From an uncultured Mycoplasmatota bacterium (GTDB lineage Bacteria; Bacillota_I; Bacilli_A; RF39; UBA660): a DNA stretch of 15,319 nucleotides. Positions 7,905 to 14,957 of this stretch are shown here, in pieces. The position numbers and the translations under genes were made by a program. Within the stretch, counting starts at the first letter, position 1; each line of letters begins with the position of its first letter. The stretch covers positions 1 through 15,319 of the forward strand of contig CAMLYN010000016.1 in the NCBI GenBank assembly GCA_946491675.1, written 5' to 3'. The notes beneath the pieces were generated by a model, which was given only the letters and a program-made list of their open reading frames with translations, searched no databases and had not been told where the DNA came from.

Positions 7905-9434
7905 ATGAATACATTTTTAAGATTTTTTTACGAATTTATATCAGTTTTCTTTGATGGATTATTTAATGCTTTTAAAGGATTCTTTTCAGGAATTGTATCT
8001 ATGTTTAATTTTGGTGAATATAGTAAAGTCATCGATAGTTATAAAGATTCTTTTAACGGCGGTGAAACCGTTTTAGTTGTTATTACAATCATAATTTTAG
8101 TGATTTTAGTTTTAGTTATAGCCTTATTAGTTTTCTTATTTATTAGAAAGCTGATAAGAAAATTTGGTACAAGTTTAAGTAAAGATCAATTATTGAATGA
8201 AATTGCTAATTTAAATGATCAGGTAAATAAATTAATGAAAGAAAAAGATGAAATTATGGCTATGAAAGTTTCACAATTAGGAATTAATCCAGAAGAAGAA
8301 AATGCAGAAATTACAAAAGAAGAGGAAGAAAAACCAGAAGAGGTTGGCGATACTTCTATTAGATTTCCAAGATTGTTGGCTATTGATGAAGAATATGCTG
8401 ATTCTCAAATTAAAAAATATGATAATAATTTTACGTTAGAAGAGTTAATTGAGGATTTTAGATGTTTTGCAGCAAGTCAATTACATTTATATTATGATAA
8501 TGATATTTTAAGACCATTTTTTGGTGGACTTGCTTGTGGTAAATTGATTATTTTACAAGGTATATCTGGTACTGGTAAAACATCATTAGCTTATGCTTGG
8601 GGAAAATTTGTTAGCCAAGATTCTTGTGTTGCGTCAGTTGAACCATCTTGGCGTGATAAATCAGACTTTTTAGGTTATTTTAATGAATTTACTAAAAAGT
8701 TTAATGAAACTAAAGCATTAGGTGAAATTTATACATCGACTTATGATGATGATGTTCATACTATTATTTTGGATGAAATGAACTTAGCACGTGTCGAATA
8801 TTATTTTGCAGATTTCTTATCAATTTTGGAAATGCCAAGTCGTGATGAATGGATTGTTGATTTAGTTCCAAGTGCTTGGCCAAATGATCCGAAAAAAATT
8901 GTTAAAGGAAAATTAAAATTACCAGGTAATATTTGGTATATTGGTACTATTAATAATGATGATTCTACATTTATGGTAACAGATAAGGTATATGATCGTG
9001 CAATGCCAATTGATATTAATACTAAAGTTGAACCATTTAAATGTCGTGAACAAGAGGCTGTTAATATCAATGCTAGTTTCTTAGATTCACTTTTCTTAGA
9101 AGCTATTGATAAACATCCTATTTCAGATAAAGGCTTAGCTGATGTTGAAGAAATCGATAATTATGTTATTGAACATTTTAGAATTTCTTTTGGTAATCGT
9201 ATTATGAAACAATTAAAGACATTTGTTCCTGTTTACATTGCCTGTGGAGGTAAAGAAATTGATGCGATTGATTACTTTATAGCTAAAAAAATATTGCGTA
9301 AATTTGGACAATTAAGTGTTGCTTTGATTCGTGATGAAATAGATCCTTTTATCAATTATTTAAATAAAAAATTTGGTAAAGGTGTTATGAAAGAATGTAT
9401 AGCTGATCTACAAGCTATTAAAAAGAGTGTATAG
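7905..9434 (+). CDS. Membrane-anchored McrB-like AAA+ ATPase
   Basis: This is a 509-residue ATPase. Residues 1-33 are rich in Phe and hydrophobic or amphipathic, 56-80 form a clear membrane segment, 92-122 look like a short coiled coil, and 128-148 are acidic. The AAA domain (about 180-480) has Walker A GISGTGKTS (219-227), PSWRDKSDFLGYFN (247-260), Walker B IILDEMN (287-293, Asp290/Glu291), sensor-1 region IGTINNDD (346-353) and a possible arginine finger at Arg365 (VYDRAMPID). The N-x-x-D arrangement after IGT (Asn350, Asp353) matches the MNxxD signature of McrB-type NTPases, so I assign the McrB/AAA_5 group rather than MoxR. Whether it uses GTP or ATP cannot be told. McrB has an N-terminal DNA-recognition domain; here it is replaced by a membrane anchor. 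GGGGGTG at 7891-7897 precedes ATG 7905. The next gene encodes the DUF2357 partner expected for this family. Confidence 0.8.
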   Translation: MNTFLRFFYEFISVFFDGLFNAFKGFFSGIVSMFNFGEYSKVIDSYKDSFNGGETVLVVITIIILVILVLVIALLVFLFIRKLIRKFGTSLSKDQLLNEIANLNDQVNKLMKEKDEIMAMKVSQLGINPEEENAEITKEEEEKPEEVGDTSIRFPRLLAIDEEYADSQIKKYDNNFTLEELIEDFRCFAASQLHLYYDNDILRPFFGGLACGKLIILQGISGTGKTSLAYAWGKFVSQDSCVASVEPSWRDKSDFLGYFNEFTKKFNETKALGEIYTSTYDDDVHTIILDEMNLARVEYYFADFLSILEMPSRDEWIVDLVPSAWPNDPKKIVKGKLKLPGNIWYIGTINNDDSTFMVTDKVYDRAMPIDINTKVEPFKCREQEAVNINASFLDSLFLEAIDKHPISDKGLADVEEIDNYVIEHFRISFGNRIMKQLKTFVPVYIACGGKEIDAIDYFIAKKILRKFGQLSVALIRDEIDPFINYLNKKFGKGVMKECIADLQAIKKSV

Positions 9435-9450
9435 ATAGGGGTTGATATAT

Positions 9451-10578
9451 ATGGACAAGATACTGCTAGAAACTGATAAACAAGATAAAGAAAACAGTAA
9501 ATTATTTATGAAAAAAATGCAATCGCAAATGGCATATAAATCAGATTATAGTGGAGATTTAGTATCTTTTGACTGGGTTGATGAAATCGAAGCGGCTTGT
9601 CCATATATAGATATCATCGTAAGAAATCCAAAATTCGCGCTTATTCGTGAAGAAAATGTTGTTAAAGTTGAAAAAGCTAAAAGAATAACTGTAGCTAGTG
9701 TTAAAGATTTAGCTCGTCATACAGAAAATATTAATAAAGTTAACAAAAATAAAGATGTTGAACCTAAAAAAATTTTAGATGTTAGAAATGAAGAAACTTA
9801 TAATATATATGAAAATCGGTTTCTTTATACTTTAATAAATCAATTAATTCGTTTTGTTTTAAAAAAAGAAGAATTGTTAAATAATTTTGAACTTAGTGAC
9901 CATAAATTATTGGAATATGCTGCAAATACTGAAAATTCATTAGAAAGATTAAATATTGAAGTAAAGATAACTTCAGAAGTTTTACCTTCTACAAAAGTAG
10001 ATAAAAAAATTCAAGATGAAATAAAAAAAATTAAGCAACGAATTAAACGAATTAAGCAATATATTTCTAGTTGGGAAAGAAGTGAAATGGTCAAATCTTT
10101 AGAAAAAGCCCATGTACCTTTTGTTAATCCACCGATAAAAAAAACTAATATAATTTTAAAAAACCCTAATTTCCGAATTGCCGTTAAATTATGGGAATTT
10201 TTAAACAGTTATGATTATCAAGATAATGATGATAAAAAAGAAAACATCGATGATGATGCCAATGACGTTTTAAAAGGGTTTTTAGATCATTCTTTCTTAA
10301 TTGATTATTTAGTATTAGATTCAATGGTTCCTTTAAAAAGAGAACAAAAGAAAAAAATGGCTAAACATGCTGTATTGTTGTTAACAGAAGAAATAAAGCG
10401 AGTTGTTGATTTGCTTCTTAGTTGTGGCTATGAGATAACTAATGAAGAATTACTTAAGTTAATTGCTAAAGAAATCAAAGATGATAATCCTAATCGTTTA
10501 GTTGGTGCGGATGATGTTAAGAAAAAATTTAAAAATGCAATGGAAGAATATTTAGAAAGGACACAAGAATACTTGTAG
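9451..10578 (+). CDS. DUF2357 (McrC-like) partner protein without a nuclease motif
   Basis: This is a 375-residue, cytoplasmic, Lys/Glu-rich protein. DVRNEETYNIYENRFLYTLI (110-129) is the hallmark of DUF2357, the N-terminal domain of McrC-family proteins, and the later LKNPNFRIAVKLWEFL (236-251) fits the same domain. The preceding region (WVDEIEAACPYIDIIVRNPK; KAKRITVASVKDLARHT, 76-91) is also typical of Firmicutes DUF2357 proteins as I remember them. Residues 186-212 form a basic helix. I see no PD-(D/E)xK nuclease motif in the C-terminal half, where McrC carries its endonuclease. By analogy with McrC, it would stimulate or regulate the NTPase of the gene 16 nt upstream. I choose ATG 9451, 9 nt after GGGG; TTG 9442 overlaps the ribosome site. 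Position in a secretion operon argues against a plain restriction role. Confidence 0.75.
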   Translation: MDKILLETDKQDKENSKLFMKKMQSQMAYKSDYSGDLVSFDWVDEIEAACPYIDIIVRNPKFALIREENVVKVEKAKRITVASVKDLARHTENINKVNKNKDVEPKKILDVRNEETYNIYENRFLYTLINQLIRFVLKKEELLNNFELSDHKLLEYAANTENSLERLNIEVKITSEVLPSTKVDKKIQDEIKKIKQRIKRIKQYISSWERSEMVKSLEKAHVPFVNPPIKKTNIILKNPNFRIAVKLWEFLNSYDYQDNDDKKENIDDDANDVLKGFLDHSFLIDYLVLDSMVPLKREQKKKMAKHAVLLLTEEIKRVVDLLLSCGYEITNEELLKLIAKEIKDDNPNRLVGADDVKKKFKNAMEEYLERTQEYL

Positions 10579-10585
10579 TGGTAGA

Positions 10586-11152
10586 ATGGAAAAGTTACGT
10601 AATAATAAAGTTTTAAAGGTTATTAAAATCATTTTAAATGTTATTGTGATTTTATTTGTCTTGTTGTTTTTATTAGTAGTGTGTTTACAAAGATTTAGTG
10701 ATAATAAATTATCTTTATTTAACTATCGTATGTTTACAGTTATTTCTGGAAGTATGGAACCTAAATATAATGTTGGTGATGTATTAATTGCTAAAGATGT
10801 TGAACCATCAACTATTAAAGTAGGCGATACAGTTAGTTATTTAGGAAATAGTGGTAGTTTTAAAAATAAAGTTATAACTCATCAAGTTGTTGAAATTGAG
10901 ACTGATGCTGATGGAAAATATATTTTCCATACTAAGGGAATTGATAATCCAGCTGAAGATCCAATTGTTTACGAAGATCAACTTTATGGTGTAATTGTTT
11001 ATAAATCAGTTATTTTATCATTTATCTATAAAATTGTTGCTACACCTATTGGTTTATTCTTGTTTGTTGTTTTACCAATTTTATATATAATTGGTTCAGA
11101 AATAATATCTGCTTTATTAAGGAAAGAAGAAGAAAGAAGAAAAAAAGCATAG
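10586..11152 (+). CDS. SipW-type (S26B) signal peptidase
   Basis: This 188-residue signal peptidase is of normal SipW size. It has a membrane segment at about 12-34, ISGSMEP (53-59) with catalytic Ser56, GDVLIAK (64-70), ITHQVVEI (97-104) with His99, the box HTKGIDNPAEDP (115-126) with Asp120 and Asp125, and a C-terminal membrane segment at about 152-176. All catalytic positions of the Ser-His-Asp archaeal/ER-type enzymes are present. SipW-class enzymes cleave the preproteins of TasA and its relatives. The start is 7 nt after the previous stop. The neighbour 20 nt downstream is a TasA-like protein and a likely substrate. It is the third S26B-family gene in the cluster and the most standard one. 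I give no symbol because several paralogues compete for the name sipW. Confidence 0.9.
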   Translation: MEKLRNNKVLKVIKIILNVIVILFVLLFLLVVCLQRFSDNKLSLFNYRMFTVISGSMEPKYNVGDVLIAKDVEPSTIKVGDTVSYLGNSGSFKNKVITHQVVEIETDADGKYIFHTKGIDNPAEDPIVYEDQLYGVIVYKSVILSFIYKIVATPIGLFLFVVLPILYIIGSEIISALLRKEEERRKKA

Positions 11153-11172
11153 AATAAAAGGAGGTCATGGCA

Positions 11173-12405
11173 ATGGAAAAAAAGCATAAAGCTTATATAA
11201 AATTAAATATTATGTCTTTATTTTTTGTCGTGGTATCTTTTATATCAATAACTTTGGCTTGGTTTGCATATAGCGGGTTTGCTAGTGTAGAAACAGAAGT
11301 TGATGTTAAGGCATGGTATATCGATTTTAAACAAGGTGATGAAAGTGTCTCTAATGATATTGTTATTTCTTTATCAGAAATTTATCCTGGAATGGAGCCA
11401 ATTAGTGAAAAAATAAATATTCAAAATCTAGGAGATTCTGATGCAGAAATAAAGTATGAAATTGTATCAGCACGAATATTCAACGAAGAAATTGATGTTT
11501 CCAGTTTAGAAGAAGGTTTATTAGAAGATAAATTATCTCAACAATATCCTTTTCATATTAATATTGGTTTAAGTGATTATCATGTAATGGCTCAAACTGG
11601 TACAAGTGATTTTGAAGTTTCAATATCATGGCCTTTGGAAGCTGATAATGATCAATTAGATAGTATTTGGGGTAATGCTGCTTATGAGTTCGAGAAACAA
11701 GAAGAGGCTAAAAAATTAGCTGATCCTAATTATGATGTCAGATCAGCTTTGAAAATTGTTATTAGTGTAACTGCCGAACAATATTTAGGAAATAATGAAT
11801 CACCAGATCCAAATTATGAATTAGGGGATACAGTCTTATTTGATGTTGCTAATAATAAGCCTTGTAATCAATTAAGTGAAACTTGTCTTACAACTTATGT
11901 TATTGATACCAATAATAAATTAGGTGATGCAAATGTAACATTATTACCTAGTTTATATCGAACTTATGAATCGGGAATTTATAGTAATTATGATACTATT
12001 TTAAATAATATTACATCAAGTTGGAATGTTTCAACACGGCCTTTAGTGATTGAAGATTTATTAAATATCATTTCTAATGATGCCATTGATTCTAAGTTAG
12101 TTAGAAATAATTTGTCAGATGTTGTGATTGGTAATTTAAATTATCAAGATCGTATGTCGACAATGATTAATAATGCAATTAATTATAATGGTTATTTTAT
12201 ATTTAATAATCAAAGGTTTAGTGATTTATCTAGTACTAGATGTTATTGGTTAGATAGTGATTATGGAATAGATAAAGCTTTTGCTTTAGAAAAAGTTGAT
12301 GATACAACTTCAAGAATATATGGTAATGACATAAATAATAGTTGCAGTGTTATACCAGTTATCATTGCTTCTAAAGCAAATTTAAATGAGAATTTAGGGA
12401 ATTAA
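11173..12405 (+). CDS. TasA-like secreted protein with C-terminal extension module
   Basis: This is a 410-residue exported protein. ATG 11173 lies 8 nt after GGAGG (11160-11164); ATG 11167, two codons upstream, is only 2 nt away and unlikely. Hydrophobic residues 13-34 end in ITLAWFAYSGF, the A-x-F type signal of SipW substrates. TasA/camelysin features follow: VKAWYIDF, SEIYPGMEPISEKINIQNLGDS (69-89), and a last strand LKIVISVTAEQY near 193-204. Residues 215-410 are an added module with the rhythm YELGDTVLFD...VTLLPSLYR...YWLDSDYGIDKAFALEK...VIPVIIASK. This recalls the DUF6273-type domain, whose usual ending is RPVI. Two cysteine pairs (231/238 and 357/391) may be disulfides. It is the last gene of Unit 2; the stop codon lies in the loop of the terminator. 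Confidence 0.75.
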   Translation: MEKKHKAYIKLNIMSLFFVVVSFISITLAWFAYSGFASVETEVDVKAWYIDFKQGDESVSNDIVISLSEIYPGMEPISEKINIQNLGDSDAEIKYEIVSARIFNEEIDVSSLEEGLLEDKLSQQYPFHINIGLSDYHVMAQTGTSDFEVSISWPLEADNDQLDSIWGNAAYEFEKQEEAKKLADPNYDVRSALKIVISVTAEQYLGNNESPDPNYELGDTVLFDVANNKPCNQLSETCLTTYVIDTNNKLGDANVTLLPSLYRTYESGIYSNYDTILNNITSSWNVSTRPLVIEDLLNIISNDAIDSKLVRNNLSDVVIGNLNYQDRMSTMINNAINYNGYFIFNNQRFSDLSSTRCYWLDSDYGIDKAFALEKVDDTTSRIYGNDINNSCSVIPVIIASKANLNENLGN

Positions 12406-12424
12406 ATATTCCCTTTTATTGTTT
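12396..12424 (+). terminator. Terminator of Unit 2
   Basis: AGGGAAT (12396-12402) pairs with ATTCCCT (12408-12414) over a 5-nt loop, then TTTATTGTTT follows. The stop codon TAA at 12403-12405 lies in the loop. Confidence 0.8.
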
Positions 12425-12447
12425 AAAATAAAAATATAATGTATAAT
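12419..12447 (+). promoter_or_regulatory. Possible promoter of the O-antigen ligase family gene
   Basis: TTGTTT (12419-12424) and TATAAT (12442-12447) are 17 nt apart. The -35 overlaps the T tract of the preceding terminator. The predicted transcript start (about 12454) falls next to the ribosome site AGGTGG (12453-12458), so the leader would be very short. A second TATAAT at 12435-12440 would give a longer leader but has no good -35. Confidence 0.45.
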
Positions 12448-12463
12448 TAAATAGGTGGTAATT

Positions 12464-13738
12464 GTGAAAAAATTAGAACTAAAAAATATAATATATATTT
12501 TCATTTTAATTATAATGATTGCTATTCCTTTTTTTAAGTTAATGTCGTATTTTTTATTTTTATCAGGAGTAATAGAATCATCTTTTGATCTAAATCAAGT
12601 TTATGTTTTATGGTTAAGTATTCCTTTTTTGATATTTACTTATGTTTATGGAATAGTTACTAAAAAAATAAAAATTAATTATTTTGATTATTTGATTTAT
12701 GGATTAATTGTTTTGGGAATTATTTCGACTATTTTTGCGCAAGATATTATGATATCTATTTTCGGAATTGATAATCGATGGGAAGGTTTATTATCTTTAT
12801 TAAGTTATTATTTATTATTTTTAAACGTTAAAAACTTAGAAGAAAAACATTTAAAAACTATATTTAAAGTATTTATTATTTTAGGTGTTATCCAAGTTGT
12901 TTATTCTATTTTACAAGTATATACTTCATTTGGCTTTGTTAAAGATTTTTCTAAACCTTATATGGCAATGGGGTTATGTGCCAATCCTAATTTTTTAGGT
13001 AGTTATATGGTTATGTTATTAATGATTAGTTTAAGTTTGTATTTATTAAATGATCAAAAAAAATATTTAATTTTAACTATTATTTTTTATATTGGTTTAT
13101 GCTTAGCTAGTTCGACGGGACCATTTTTAAGTTTTATTTTATCTTTTATATTTTTAGTAATTGTTTATTTTAAAAAAATAAAGTTTAAAAGAGTATTAAT
13201 CGTTATTCCGATTTTTATTATGTTATTTTTTATAATTGATTATTCTAATAATATTTTATATAGTGATTATAGTAGTAAAAAAAATTATCGTAAATATAAC
13301 ATAAAAGATGAGATAGTTGATACAGTTAAAAATTATACTAGTAGTGATATAAAAAAAGAAGAAAATAGTCGAATTAGATTGTGGAGAAATTTAATTCCTG
13401 TTGCTAAGGAATATTATTTATTTGGTGCGGGTTTAGATAATTTATCATTAGTTTATCCTCGACATATTGGTGGGCCTATTTATGATAAGGCACATAATAT
13501 TTATTATCATACTTTATTAACTAATGGTATTTTTGCTTTAATTATATATTGTGTAATTTGTTTTATTATTTTTCTTAAAGGGTTTAAATTTAAAAGTAAT
13601 TTTTATATTGCTTTATATATGGCTTTTGTTGCTTATTCAATCCAGGGGTTTGCTAATATAAGTGTTATTGATGTCGCACCATATTTCTTCTTGATTTTAG
13701 GTACGCTAACAACATACAAAAACGCATCTTTAAATTGA
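12464..13738 (+). CDS. O-antigen ligase/polymerase family membrane protein
   Basis: This 424-residue polytopic membrane protein has about ten or more hydrophobic segments and belongs to the O-antigen ligase (WaaL/Wzy_C) family. Its signatures are CANPNFLGSYMVML (172-185), the loop SRIRLWR (302-308), LFGAGLDN (319-326) and KAHNIYYHTLLTNG (342-355) with the conserved His344. The family transfers or polymerises lipid-linked glycans outside the membrane; relatives include polysaccharide polymerases and protein O-glycosyltransferases of pilin systems. I cannot tell which applies here. I choose GTG 12464, 5 nt after AGGTGG; GTG 12455 lies inside that site. The gene follows the Unit 2 terminator and seems to have its own promoter. 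Its 3' end overlaps the convergent gene by 9 bp. No glycosyltransferase genes are nearby, so a capsule cluster is not indicated. Confidence 0.75.
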   Translation: MKKLELKNIIYIFILIIMIAIPFFKLMSYFLFLSGVIESSFDLNQVYVLWLSIPFLIFTYVYGIVTKKIKINYFDYLIYGLIVLGIISTIFAQDIMISIFGIDNRWEGLLSLLSYYLLFLNVKNLEEKHLKTIFKVFIILGVIQVVYSILQVYTSFGFVKDFSKPYMAMGLCANPNFLGSYMVMLLMISLSLYLLNDQKKYLILTIIFYIGLCLASSTGPFLSFILSFIFLVIVYFKKIKFKRVLIVIPIFIMLFFIIDYSNNILYSDYSSKKNYRKYNIKDEIVDTVKNYTSSDIKKEENSRIRLWRNLIPVAKEYYLFGAGLDNLSLVYPRHIGGPIYDKAHNIYYHTLLTNGIFALIIYCVICFIIFLKGFKFKSNFYIALYMAFVAYSIQGFANISVIDVAPYFFLILGTLTTYKNASLN

Positions 13739-13752
13739 TGCGTCTAATTTTT
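13718..13752. terminator. Bidirectional terminator containing both convergent stop codons
   Basis: ACGCATC (13722-13728) pairs with GATGCGT (13737-13743) over an 8-nt loop. It is flanked by AAAAA on the left (T tract for the minus strand) and CTAATTTTT on the right. Both stop codons lie in the hairpin: TGA 13736-13738 (plus) and TAA 13732-13730 (minus). The minus-strand T tract directly follows the stem and is the stronger one. Confidence 0.8.
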
Positions 13753-14365
13753 GTTCAAAGTTTATTGTTGCTTTTATTTGTAAACTTGTATTATCATTTG
13801 CTGCATTATGACCAACTTGTGTATCTTGTGTATCATTCATTTGTTCATTTGTTCCTTCAAACCATTCAAAGTAAACTCTAATAGTGAATGGTTCATAACT
13901 ATAGTTTTCTATTTCGTTATTGAAATTCAAACTTCCTTCAATAATATTATTACTTACAACGATAGTTTGAATTTCATCGCCTTCATTATATGTACTATCT
14001 AATATTGCATATTTTGTAATCATTAAATCTGGCATATCTTCATTTAATACTTCTAATGCTATTGAATAGTCAAATGAAACACCAACATTTGATGGATTGA
14101 TATCAATATCAAAGTATCCTTTTGAAGAAGGAGCAATTGTATCAGAACTTACATATTCGTTTTCTTCAATAACAGGGACTAAATTGATTGATGAAGAAGC
14201 ATTGTTGGTTATATCATTTTCGTTAACAAGGATTTGCCATTTTGCGAATAATAAGTTTAAGTCACCAGTTGTGTCAGCAACATAACGTGAATAAGTGTTG
14301 CTCATTAAACTTAATGTCAAAGATAAAGATATAAATACTAATAGAATTTTAATTTTTTTCTTCAT
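13730..14365 (-). CDS. Small TasA-like secreted protein with SRYV signal
   Basis: This is a 211-residue protein. Translation starts at ATG 14365-14363 after AGAGGGA; an upstream in-frame start at 14425 lies before the promoter and is rejected. The signal segment (about 6-23) ends NTYSRYVAD (23-31), close to the ARY motif of the proteins from 166 and 4313. LLFAKWQILVNENDI (38-52) is the first mature strand, then a TIAPSSKGYFDIDINPSNVGVSF region resembles the TasA-like L.PG...xFxVxN pattern, and it ends in beta strands (LQIKATINFEQKL). It has no cysteine. It is probably exported and cut by one of the SipW-type enzymes encoded at 5880 or 10586. It is transcribed alone, toward the cluster, from its own consensus-like promoter, so it can be expressed separately from the two units. 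Confidence 0.75.
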   Translation of the reverse strand: MKKKIKILLVFISLSLTLSLMSNTYSRYVADTTGDLNLLFAKWQILVNENDITNNASSSINLVPVIEENEYVSSDTIAPSSKGYFDIDINPSNVGVSFDYSIALEVLNEDMPDLMITKYAILDSTYNEGDEIQTIVVSNNIIEGSLNFNNEIENYSYEPFTIRVYFEWFEGTNEQMNDTQDTQVGHNAANDNTSLQIKATINFEQKLDASI

Positions 14366-14392
14366 TATAATCCCTCTTTCTATTACAATTTT

Positions 14393-14421
14393 ATTATACA
14401 TATATTTACATATAAAATCAA
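14393..14421 (-). promoter_or_regulatory. Promoter of the minus-strand TasA-like gene
   Basis: On the minus strand TTGATT (14421-14416) and TATAAT (14398-14393) are 17 nt apart. The predicted transcript start near 14386 leaves about 20 nt before ATG 14365, with AGAGGGA in between. Phased TTTACAC repeats lie just upstream. Confidence 0.7.
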
Positions 14422-14428
14422 TCAAAAA

Positions 14429-14497
14429 GTGTAAAATGTGTTTTTAAAGTGTAAAGATGTGTAAAATTTATTTACTTTTAAGGATGAATAGTGTAAA
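14429..14497 (-). repeat. Four TTTACAC direct repeats upstream of a promoter
   Basis: On the minus strand TTTACAC occurs at 14435-14429, 14455-14449, 14465-14459 and 14497-14491. The start-to-start steps are 20, 10 and 32 bp, near whole helical turns, so all four face about the same side of the DNA. The nearest lies 7 bp upstream of the -35 of the minus-strand gene. This looks like an activator binding array. The same interval must also serve the divergent rhodanese gene, for which I find no convincing promoter. Confidence 0.5.
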
Positions 14498-14577
14498 ATT
14501 TTAAAGAAAAAACGACTTAAATATATTTTATTTACAAAAAAAGATGTAAACAAAACATCGGGAAGGACTTGATAAAC

Positions 14578-14946
14578 ATGAAAAAAATCTTAATTTTACT
14601 AATAGGAATTATTTTTATTAGTGGATGTGAAAAACCAATATATGAACAAATAACTGCTGATAAGGCTTATGAGATGATAAATGAAAAAGATGTAATTATT
14701 TTAGATGTTCGTGAAGATAACGAATTTAATCAGGGACATTTAGAAAATGCTATCAATATTCCTTTTGATGAGTTAGAAGATAGATTTATGAATGAAGTAA
14801 CTAGTGATAAAGAGCAAATAATTATTCTTTATTGTCGATCAGGTCATCGTGCTATGATTGCAGCAGAGACTTTAGCTAGTTTAGGATTTACTAATCTTTA
14901 TACCTTTGGTAGTATTGATGACTGGAATTATGAAATTGTTAAATAA
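14578..14946 (+). CDS. Rhodanese-domain lipoprotein
   Basis: This is a 122-residue protein. The N-terminal signal ends in the lipobox ISGC with Cys17, so it is predicted to be a lipoprotein on the outer face of the membrane. The rest is a single rhodanese domain: VIILDVREDNEFNQGHLENA (39-58) is the usual first half, and the active-site loop CRSGHRA has the catalytic Cys86 and Arg91 of the CxxGxR pattern, followed by AAETLASLGF. Such single-domain rhodaneses handle persulfides or act in thiol redox chemistry. A role with the cysteine-containing secreted proteins nearby is possible but unsupported. ATG 14578 follows GGAAGGA at 14561-14567; TTG 14569 is too close to that site. The gene is divergent from the TasA-like gene and ends 40 nt before the PBP gene. 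Confidence 0.9.
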   Translation: MKKILILLIGIIFISGCEKPIYEQITADKAYEMINEKDVIILDVREDNEFNQGHLENAINIPFDELEDRFMNEVTSDKEQIIILYCRSGHRAMIAAETLASLGFTNLYTFGSIDDWNYEIVK

Positions 14947-14957
14947 TAATATTAAAT

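Noticed and set aside
8801..9070. 89-codon minus-strand open frame
   Set aside because: It is antisense to the conserved AAA core; no ribosome site or recognisable product.
7905..10578. McrBC-type restriction or phage-defence module
   Set aside because: The ATPase is membrane-anchored with no DNA-recognition domain, the partner shows no nuclease motif, and both lie within a secretion operon. I keep this as an alternative, not as the call.
13808..14285. Two plus-strand open frames (13808-14002 and 14097-14285)
   Set aside because: Both are antisense to the TasA-like gene, which has a signal peptide, ribosome site and promoter; the plus-strand frames have none.
14536..14560. Short inverted repeat GATGT/ACATC before the rhodanese gene as an operator or riboswitch
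   Set aside because: Only 5 bp with a 7-nt loop; this is expected by chance in such AT-rich sequence.
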